A DNA stretch of 10,846 nt from Leptospiraceae bacterium (GTDB lineage: Bacteria; Spirochaetota; Leptospiria; Leptospirales; Leptonemataceae): positions 1-10,846 of the forward strand of contig JAGRNC010000055.1 of NCBI GenBank assembly GCA_020440935.1, given 5' to 3'. Shown here piece after piece: positions 6,316 through 10,846 of the stretch. The notes under the pieces are model-generated. The model saw nothing but the letters and a program-made list of their open reading frames with translations, was not told where the DNA came from and searched no databases. Every line of letters begins with the position of its first letter. Within the stretch, counting starts at the first letter, position 1. A program made the position numbers and the translations under genes.

Positions 6316-7001
6316 GGGCGGGCAGATTCCATCTGCATAATCCTGGCCTGAAATAGCGCCGCGGCTTCGTATCTTTCTTCGTGGATTGCGAAGAATTTCT
6401 TAATGTACAGCGATGCGATTTCCGTCTGATCCTGATGAATGCTCTTTTCGAAATTATGGATATCGTATTGCGGAAAATGCGTTTTGATATGCCGAATTAC
6501 CGGAGAGAAATCCACCGGACCAGCTCCCACTTTTAGCAGATCCTGGAGTTTCTTCAGCGTTTCTTCTTCGCTGTCCTGCGACTTCCCCTCCTGTGGTCCC
6601 GCCAGAAGTTTTATTTCTTCACCCAGTTTGGGCGATACCGTTTCGTAATATTTTTGATATAGATCGACGTAGTCCCGGACCAGATCGTTGAATTGCTCCA
6701 GACGGTCGTTCATGTACTCTTGCTCTTCGCTTTCCGAAGGAATCTGAAAATTCTCCAGGCGCACTACATCGCACTTTTGCTGAAATCCAATCACGCGCGA
6801 AAGCTCTTGCTCATTCTTGAGGGAGACCGGCGGAAACACCACTACCGGAAAGCTGTTCTCTTTGGCGGAGATGTTGCTGACGACTACGTGGACCGCAATA
6901 ATGGATCCGTCGCTTTCAAACGGGTTCTTCCCTATGACCTTGCAAAAGGCAATCATGTTGCCCGTAGGGGCTTTTGGATCTCCCTTAACGAAATCGAGCA
7001 T
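6312..7001 (-). CDS. Conserved-looking protein of unknown function with a UVR-like C-terminal helix pair
   Basis: A 229-residue soluble protein without signal peptide or membrane helix. I do not know its function; it resembles Leptospira hypothetical proteins as I remember them. The N-terminal section (1-83) looks beta-rich ('GSIIAVHVVVSNIS', 'FPVVVFPPVSL'). The middle (90-160) is charged and helical, with an acidic low-complexity patch around 137-150. The last section ends 'FAIHEERYEAAALFQARIMQME' pattern (204-225), which resembles the UVR motif of UvrB, UvrC and McsA, a short helical hairpin for protein contact; this is similarity by eye only. The ATG at 7001 lacks a clear ribosome binding site; a short hairpin (7009-7023) lies just upstream. 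Its stop overlaps the aldo/keto reductase start, so the two may work together. Confidence 0.75.
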   Translation of the reverse strand: MLDFVKGDPKAPTGNMIAFCKVIGKNPFESDGSIIAVHVVVSNISAKENSFPVVVFPPVSLKNEQELSRVIGFQQKCDVVRLENFQIPSESEEQEYMNDRLEQFNDLVRDYVDLYQKYYETVSPKLGEEIKLLAGPQEGKSQDSEEETLKKLQDLLKVGAGPVDFSPVIRHIKTHFPQYDIHNFEKSIHQDQTEIASLYIKKFFAIHEERYEAAALFQARIMQMESARP

Positions 7002-7008
7002 ATTAGCA

Positions 7009-7023
7009 GGGTAACACTTACCC
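7009..7023 (-). other. Short intercistronic hairpin between cysE and the unknown gene
   Basis: GGGTAA and TTACCC form a perfect 6-bp stem with a 3-base loop within the 30-base gap after cysE. It lacks a T-run and sits about 7 bases before the next start codon, so it might influence message processing or translation of the 229-residue protein rather than end transcription. Confidence 0.3.
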
Positions 7024-7031
7024 GGGATGGG

Positions 7032-7709
7032 TCAAGTTTTCTTCAGGACGCCGGAAGAAGGAAGGTCGCGGGATGGTCGGACACGCTGGGGAGCTTGCGC
7101 CGAATCCTGCTGCGCCAGAATCCGATTTTCTTCTTCCACTTCTCGAACTCTGTATTCGGAAAGGGGCAATGGTTCCGGAGGATCCACCCGCCGGTGGCCC
7201 CTTTTTACGATTTTTCCCGGGGTACCTACCACGGTACAGTCTGACGGCACATCGCGATTGATAATTACACTTTCGGCCCCGATTTTTGCGCGGTCACCGA
7301 CCTGAATGGGACCCAGTAGTGTGCTGTGCGTGCCAATGAATACATCGTCTCCTACGGTGGGGTGACGTTTTCTATGATGCTTTCCTGTGCCGCCCAGAGT
7401 TACGCCATGGTACATAACGCAATTTTTTCCGATGACGGCCGTTTCGCCGATGACCACAGCCATACCATGGTCGCAAAAGAAACCGCCGGCTATCTGGGCT
7501 CCCGGGTGCACTTCCATTCCGGTCATTATGCGTGAGATCTGCGAAAAAAAGCGCGCCATAAAATACAGATGCATTCGATACAGCGGATGGCAGAGAAATC
7601 GATGAAAAAGCATCGAATGGAAGCAGGGATACAGTAGAAATTGCAGCCCGCGACAGGCCGGATCATTCCGAATGATGGCCTTAACGTCGTCTATGATCCT
7701 CAGCTTCAT
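7032..7709 (-). CDS. cysE: Serine O-acetyltransferase
   Basis: A 225-residue cytoplasmic enzyme that acetylates L-serine with acetyl-CoA to give O-acetylserine, the first step of cysteine synthesis. It is the short type, lacking much of the E. coli N-terminal helical domain: 'DPACRG' (16-21) and 'LYRMHLYFMARFFSQISRI' (43-61) lead into the left-handed beta helix. Signature parts: 'GMEVHPGAQI' (64-73), 'CDHGMAVVIGETAVIG' (79-94, with the catalytic Asp80-His81), 'YHGVTLGGTGK' (100-110), 'RHPTVGDDVFIG' (115-126) and 'VVGTPGKIVK' (160-169). After the catalytic domain comes an unusual polar tail of about 50 residues ending 'GVLKKT'; the C-terminal isoleucine with which many serine acetyltransferases plug into O-acetylserine sulfhydrylase is absent. 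It starts 12 bases after the membrane-protein gene. Confidence 0.92.
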   Translation of the reverse strand: MKLRIIDDVKAIIRNDPACRGLQFLLYPCFHSMLFHRFLCHPLYRMHLYFMARFFSQISRIMTGMEVHPGAQIAGGFFCDHGMAVVIGETAVIGKNCVMYHGVTLGGTGKHHRKRHPTVGDDVFIGTHSTLLGPIQVGDRAKIGAESVIINRDVPSDCTVVGTPGKIVKRGHRRVDPPEPLPLSEYRVREVEEENRILAQQDSAQAPQRVRPSRDLPSSGVLKKT

Positions 7710-7721
7710 TGGATTAGATTC

Positions 7722-8132
7722 TTATTCGCGGACCAATAAGTTTCGCGTGGCAAACGTTAAAAGGAAAAATCCCGAAATCAGCAAATAGGCCGTTCCAAGC
7801 CATACCCAGTAACTGGTACTAAACCAGAATGGCGATACCCCGGAAAACCCGGCCAGCGCAAGACACAGAAAACCCTGCCAGAAGGCCAGATCTATGAGAC
7901 GGGTGGGTTCCCGACGCATTACAAACAATGTAATACCGCAGTAAAGAAGTGTCGCGCCCAGGACCCTCACCGCCAGGAAAAAAACCGGACTCAGATCGCT
8001 CATGGGAACGTCCAGAACGTAGGGCATAATGGGAGTGGGGTAAATGGCAAGCATCCCCCCGGCCGCCAAAAAGGGCAATGCGATCCACATTACATAAAAG
8101 TTGAAAGCTCTTCTAAAGATTCGGCGCGGCAT
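7722..8132 (-). CDS. Four-helix inner membrane protein of unknown function
   Basis: A 136-residue integral membrane protein. The N-terminus is strongly basic ('PRRIFRR', 2-8), which by the positive-inside rule places it in the cytoplasm. Likely membrane segments are about 13-31, 49-72, 80-97 and 105-128, with the short basic loop 'MRREPTR' (72-78) also cytoplasmic, so both ends are inside. Aromatic residues are common in the last two segments. I recognise no family with confidence; small four-helix proteins of this kind are widespread in Leptospira. No ribosome binding site is obvious upstream. It lies 39 bases after dcd and 12 bases before cysE, so it is probably co-transcribed with both, without any hint of a shared pathway. 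Confidence 0.78.
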   Translation of the reverse strand: MPRRIFRRAFNFYVMWIALPFLAAGGMLAIYPTPIMPYVLDVPMSDLSPVFFLAVRVLGATLLYCGITLFVMRREPTRLIDLAFWQGFLCLALAGFSGVSPFWFSTSYWVWLGTAYLLISGFFLLTFATRNLLVRE

Positions 8133-8171
8133 AAATAAGATCGGTGGAACCCGGCATGTACGTCAAGACAC

Positions 8172-8693
8172 CTATTTCTGGAATTCTCGATAAAGAAGGC
8201 TGGGCTGGATGCCTTTGTTCTTCTGGTACTTTCCTGAATCGTACTCCTTGATCGCTCCCTCAATGGTATGATAAAAAATCTGACAGATCCCAACACCTGG
8301 ATAAATCCGAATCGGGTGGATTGTGCTGATTTCCAGAGTCCAGAATCCGCAGAATCCTACGTCACCGAAACCGGCGGTAACATGCACAAACATTCCTAGC
8401 CTACCTATGCTGGACCTCCCTTCTAACATCGGCACCAGGTTATAGGTTTCTGTATACTCGAGGGTTCGCCCCAGATATAGCCGACCCGGCTCCAGTAAAT
8501 AGCCGTTATCATCGATAATGATCTTTTCTGTAGGATTGGGCTGCTTCATATCCAGCGGAGGATTTGTGTACACCACCAGCTCATTGTGCAGTCTGAGATT
8601 ATAGGAGTTAGGATTTAGAAAATCTTCGCTATAGGGCTCGATCTTGATGTCCGTTCCCAGTCGCTTTTTGTTTTCGGGGCCAGTAAGTATCAT
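8172..8693 (-). CDS. dcd: dCTP deaminase (possibly bifunctional with dUTPase activity)
   Basis: A 173-residue enzyme that deaminates dCTP to dUTP, the precursor path to dTTP; it acts as a homotrimer. The trimeric dUTPase-like fold is evident: 'NPNSYNLRLHNEL' (27-39), 'LEPGRLYLGRTLEY' (67-80), 'MLEGRSSIGRLGMFVHVTAGFGD' region (89-111, containing the R93-S94-S95 phosphate contact) and 'GFWTLEIS' (116-123, with E121 as the general base). The end, 'YDSGKYQKNKGIQPSLLY' (151-168), is the nucleotide-covering tail. 'TAGFGDVGF' is closer to the bifunctional dCTP deaminase/dUTPase form than to E. coli Dcd ('TAHRID'), so direct release of dUMP is possible but not proven. GAGAGAG (8697-8703 on the other strand) precedes the start by 3 bases and is a weak ribosome binding site. 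Confidence 0.93.
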   Translation of the reverse strand: MILTGPENKKRLGTDIKIEPYSEDFLNPNSYNLRLHNELVVYTNPPLDMKQPNPTEKIIIDDNGYLLEPGRLYLGRTLEYTETYNLVPMLEGRSSIGRLGMFVHVTAGFGDVGFCGFWTLEISTIHPIRIYPGVGICQIFYHTIEGAIKEYDSGKYQKNKGIQPSLLYREFQK

Positions 8694-8704
8694 TTTCTCT
8701 CTCG

Positions 8705-8818
8705 TCAGGCTTCTGCCTGTACCTTCCAGTGAATTTGTATTTTCCAGGTAATGCCAATTCGTTGATTCGTCAGAATTTGCCGATTGAGCCCAACGTATTC
8801 TTTAATTTTTCGCTGCAT
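8705..8818 (-). CDS. Possible small basic ORF (37 residues) between the crotonase and dcd genes
   Basis: The 178-base gap between the crotonase and dcd genes contains one open frame of 37 codons, ATG at 8818 to TGA at 8705-8707, ending 11 bases before dcd. The product starts 'MQRKIKEYVGLNRQILTNQ' and ends 'WKVQAEA'. It is basic (8 Lys/Arg) with two tryptophans and no signal peptide. No ribosome binding site is seen before the ATG. It may be a leader peptide, a real small protein or chance. Otherwise the gap holds three AGATT repeats (8830-8848) and nothing else that I recognise. Confidence 0.25.
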   Translation of the reverse strand: MQRKIKEYVGLNRQILTNQRIGITWKIQIHWKVQAEA

Positions 8819-8871
8819 GGTATCGGCGCAGATTCTTAGATTCAGATTGCTCTTTTTGCCCTACGGAGCGC

Positions 8872-9666
8872 TCAGATTCCCTTAAAGTTTGGCTTTCGCT
8901 TCTCTTTGAATGCCTGCAGCGCTTCCAACCGATCTTCGGTTTCCAGAGTCTGCTCGTACAACTCTCGCTCCAGCTTCAGTCCATCTTCTATGGAAAGTTC
9001 CATGCCTTTTTCGATCGCCTGGCGGGCAAGGACCAGGCTGAGCGGAGCATTGGAGCAAACCTTTTCCATCCATTGCGTTGCCTTCTGACGTAAGTCGTCG
9101 GCATCCACGGCAATTTCGCGGATCAATCGCCTTTCGAGGGCGATTTTTGCGGGAATCCTTTCTGCGGAAAGAATCATTTCTGTTGCAATGGCGCGGCCCA
9201 CAATGCGCGGCAATCTTTGCGTACCGCCCGCGCCCGGAATGATACCCAGCGATGTTTCGGTGAGCCCCAGAATTGCATCTTCGCTGGCGATTCGAAAATC
9301 GCAACAAAGGGCTAGCTCCAGGCCGCCGCCCAGGCAATAACCGCCGATGGCCGCCAGAGTGGGAACCGACAGAGTTTCCAGCTGTCGAAACAATCGGCCG
9401 GTGCGATCCAGAAAATCCTTCACCTCCGACTGATCCATGGTGGCCCGCTCTTTGAGATCGGCGCCTGCACAGAAGGCCGGCCCATTTCCTGTAATGATCA
9501 GACCTCGGATTCCATTCTGCGGATTCAATCCGCTCAGGGCCCCCTCCATCTCGGCAAGCAGGCTACGGCTCATGGAATTTCGTTGATCCGGCCGATTCAG
9601 GGTCCACACCCGTAGCACCCCTCCGGAGGCCAGGGGTTGATCAGATTGCAGGAATTCATCGGACAT
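8872..9666 (-). CDS. Enoyl-CoA hydratase/crotonase family, methylglutaconyl-CoA hydratase-like
   Basis: A 264-residue cytoplasmic enzyme that adds water to 2-enoyl-CoA thioesters. The oxyanion-hole segments are 'FCAGADLKE' (65-73) and 'GYCLGGGLELAL' (109-120), and both catalytic glutamates of crotonase hydratases are present: E117 in 'GGGLELA' and E137 in 'LTETSLGIIPGAGGTQRLPR' (135-154). That segment and the end 'TEDRLEALQAFKEKRKPNFKG' pattern (243-263) are close to the AUH/methylglutaconyl-CoA hydratase branch (leucine breakdown), though a general beta-oxidation role is possible. The open frame extends 47 codons upstream to 9807, but that extension lacks similarity and runs past the divergent fliH start, so the ATG at 9666 is preferred; its ribosome binding site is weak. 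It is the first gene of the minus-strand run, separated from dcd by 178 bases. Confidence 0.88.
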   Translation of the reverse strand: MSDEFLQSDQPLASGGVLRVWTLNRPDQRNSMSRSLLAEMEGALSGLNPQNGIRGLIITGNGPAFCAGADLKERATMDQSEVKDFLDRTGRLFRQLETLSVPTLAAIGGYCLGGGLELALCCDFRIASEDAILGLTETSLGIIPGAGGTQRLPRIVGRAIATEMILSAERIPAKIALERRLIREIAVDADDLRQKATQWMEKVCSNAPLSLVLARQAIEKGMELSIEDGLKLERELYEQTLETEDRLEALQAFKEKRKPNFKGI

Positions 9667-9781
9667 TGGGCCAGAACAGGCCTGGCAATCTGTACGCCAA
9701 TGTACATTTTTCCGAGCCAAAATGCCCAAATTCGATTTTTTTCTGTACTCCAGAACCTGCCGATATATAAAGCAGACGACT
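9667..9781. promoter_or_regulatory. Divergent intergenic region between the crotonase gene and fliH, with repeated motifs
   Basis: This 115-base gap must hold promoters for both directions. Two motifs are repeated in it: CCAGAACAGGCC (9671-9682) against CCAGAACCTGCC (9750-9761), 10 of 12 bases equal, 79 bases apart; and TCTGTAC at 9689-9695 and 9742-9748, 53 bases apart. CAGGCCTG (9677-9684) is an 8-base palindrome. The pairs are nested, with one member near each gene start, as operator sites of a shared regulator could be; they may also be chance. Confidence 0.4.
9759..9769 (+). promoter_or_regulatory. Possible fliH promoter -10 element
   Basis: GCCGATAT (9759-9766) matches seven of the eight bases of the flagellar sigma-28 -10 consensus GCCGATAA, and overlaps TATATA (9764-9769), a sigma-70-type -10. 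The sigma-28 -35 (TAAA) is not found 15 bases upstream, where TTTC stands, and no good TTGACA is present, so the assignment is weak. Either reading would start the transcript only a few bases before the fliH ATG (9782). Confidence 0.25.
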
Positions 9782-10711
9782 ATGGCCTCAAACAAGCTAG
9801 TATTCAAGCCCGAGCAAATTGCTCTACTTCAAGACTCCGTTTCCCTGGAGTTGCCCGATCGGTACAAGAAATACCAGGGAATCGAGGATGTGGACGAATA
9901 CGAAGTCGATGCCGAAGGAAATGTAATCGAGCAGTACCACGGCCCTACCATTGAGGAGATTGAGGCCGAACTGGAAAGGTATCGAAAGGAAACGGAAGAA
10001 GAGATCCGTCAAAGCCTGGAGGATGCCCACGACAAAGCCAAGTCCATCGAAGAAGAAGGGAAAGCCGTAGCCTTTAATCTGATTCAGGAATCCAAAGAAA
10101 AGGCAAAGCGGGAAGAAGAAGCGGCCCGGGTAAATGCGGAACAGATTGTAGAACGCGCCAAGATTGAAGTGGAGCGCATGATCAAAGAGGCCGAGATGCG
10201 CGTGGCCGAGATCGAGCACGAGGCCTACCAGAAAGGTTATGATGCCGGGCGCGAAGTAGGCTTCAAAAAGGGGCAGAGCGAGGTTCGGCGATTGATCGAC
10301 CGACTGGGTACGATCGTAGGCCAGGCTATCGACGTGCGCGAGGACATCATTGCCGCCTCCGAAAAACAGATGGTAGATATGATTCTGATGATTGCTCGCA
10401 AGGTAATTAAGGATGAGGTGGTGGAACGTAAGGAAGTTGTGCTCAACAACATCCGGGAAGCGCTTCGTCGAATTAAAGACCGCGACCGGGTGAATATTCG
10501 AGTGAACTTTGCAGACCTGGAGCTTACCACAGCGCACAAAGATGAATTGATTAAAATGATGGAATCCCTCCGCAAAGTGAACATTTACGAAGATTCCCGA
10601 GTGGACCGCGGCGGATGTATTATCGAAACCGATGTGGGTTCCATCGATGCCCGGATTTCCACGCAGCTCAAAGAAATCGAAGAGGCCATTCGAAACGCCG
10701 AACCGGTGTAA
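9782..10711 (+). CDS. fliH: Flagellar export apparatus protein FliH, spirochaete type
   Basis: A 309-residue cytoplasmic protein that holds the FliI ATPase at the flagellar type III export gate and delivers it to the C-ring. Layout: N-terminal 'KLVFKPEQI' (5-13) and an acidic stretch (35-54); a long charged coiled coil (about 55-150); the FliH glycine ladder 'GYDAGREVGFKKG' (G152, G156, G160, G164, a GxxxG series); and the C-terminal FliI-binding domain (about 165-300) with 'DRGGCIIETDVGSIDARIS' (275-293). E. coli FliH has 235 residues; the extra length lies in the N-terminal coiled coil, as in other spirochaetes. The in-frame ATG at 9722 would add 20 residues, but similarity starts at 'MASNKLVF', so 9782 is chosen; no Shine-Dalgarno site is visible there. 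The neighbour upstream is divergent, so fliH is not directly behind fliF-fliG here. Confidence 0.93.
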   Translation: MASNKLVFKPEQIALLQDSVSLELPDRYKKYQGIEDVDEYEVDAEGNVIEQYHGPTIEEIEAELERYRKETEEEIRQSLEDAHDKAKSIEEEGKAVAFNLIQESKEKAKREEEAARVNAEQIVERAKIEVERMIKEAEMRVAEIEHEAYQKGYDAGREVGFKKGQSEVRRLIDRLGTIVGQAIDVREDIIAASEKQMVDMILMIARKVIKDEVVERKEVVLNNIREALRRIKDRDRVNIRVNFADLELTTAHKDELIKMMESLRKVNIYEDSRVDRGGCIIETDVGSIDARISTQLKEIEEAIRNAEPV

Positions 10712-10750
10712 TTCTATTCTGCTCCAAATTTATGGTGACGTTTTCGGCCA

Positions 10751-10846
10751 ATGCTACACGGTCGTTCCATGTCGCAATCGGATAGCATCACAAACTGGCC
10801 ATTTCCCGAGCATCTTGAAAGGACTGCATGGCACCTCATTGATATT
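10751..10846 (+). CDS. Start of an unidentified ORF cut by the window edge
   Basis: An open frame runs from ATG 10751 (or the in-frame ATG at 10769) to the end of the window, giving at most 32 codons: 'MLHGRSMSQSDSITNW...'. A stop at 10736-10738 bounds it upstream. FliI would be the expected neighbour of fliH, but the visible residues do not identify it, and no ribosome binding site is seen for either ATG. The reading is tentative. No terminator is visible between fliH and this ORF. Confidence 0.35.
   Translation, partial: MLHGRSMSQSDSITNWPFPEHLERTAWHLIDI

Noticed and set aside
8161..8166. TTGACG (minus strand) as the -35 box of a promoter for the membrane protein gene
   Set aside because: No acceptable -10 is present 16-18 bases further on; the gap is only 39 bases and the genes are likely co-transcribed.
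9722..9781. 20-codon N-terminal extension of FliH ('MPKFDFFLYSRT...')
   Set aside because: Spirochaete FliH similarity starts at 'MASNKLVFKP', and the extension would run through the likely -10 region.
9667..9807. 47-codon N-terminal extension of the crotonase
   Set aside because: It has no similarity to the family, crosses the likely promoter region and overlaps the start of fliH; the family's usual start is at 9666.
9824..10537. 237-residue open frame antisense to fliH
   Set aside because: It is a mirror of the biased codons of the coiled coil (Glu/Lys-rich sense gives Phe/Leu-rich antisense) and has no recognisable domain.
1..10846. CRISPR array, insertion sequence, prophage or toxin-antitoxin pair
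   Set aside because: No spaced identical repeats, terminal inverted repeats, transposase or integrase motifs, or typical toxin/antitoxin pair was seen on either strand.

Overview
The window looks like chromosomal DNA of a spirochaete of the order Leptospirales (Leptospira, Leptonema or Turneriella relatives). The main reasons are a long FliH whose 'LVFKPEQI' start and 'GCIIETDVGSIDARIS' end are of the spirochaete type, a bactofilin, a small TPR protein ending 'DWDGVFVMKTK', and a 229-residue protein that resembles Leptospira proteins of unknown function as I remember them. Base composition is moderate, a little above 50% GC by eye. This assignment is inference from protein character; no ribosomal RNA gene is present to confirm it.

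Layout. The left third (1-4071) is on the plus strand: the 3' end of a PcrA/UvrD helicase; a small secreted protein; an inositol-monophosphatase/CysQ-family phosphatase; a short divergent Hfq whose stop codon abuts the start of a GT4 glycosyltransferase. The middle and right (4137-9666) form one long minus-strand run, in transcription order: methylglutaconyl-CoA-hydratase-like crotonase, a possible 37-codon small ORF, dCTP deaminase, a four-helix membrane protein, serine acetyltransferase, the 229-residue unknown, an aldo/keto reductase with a large internal insertion, the small TPR protein and the bactofilin. From dCTP deaminase onward, spacing runs from a 4-base overlap to about 40 bases, so one operon is plausible. 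A 65-base convergent gap (4072-4136) separates the two groups. At the far right a 115-base divergent gap (9667-9781) separates the crotonase from fliH on the plus strand, followed by an ORF cut by the window edge.

Functions. Most genes are housekeeping: DNA repair/transcription-coupled helicase, post-transcriptional regulation (Hfq), nucleotide supply (Dcd), cysteine synthesis (CysE, with a CysQ-like phosphatase in the same window), acyl-CoA breakdown, polysaccharide building, cell shape (bactofilin) and flagellar export (FliH). No transposon, prophage, CRISPR array, tRNA or rRNA gene was found. I see no clear new multi-gene system. The points most worth a second look are the altered RNA-binding residues of Hfq, the free-standing TPR module that resembles a cyclase tail and is coupled to bactofilin, the inserted domain in the aldo/keto reductase, a UVR-like tail in the unknown protein, a degenerate 11-base G-rich repeat, and repeated motifs in the fliH/crotonase divergent region. 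No gene-free stretch exceeds 300 bases; the longest is 945-1162 (218 bases).
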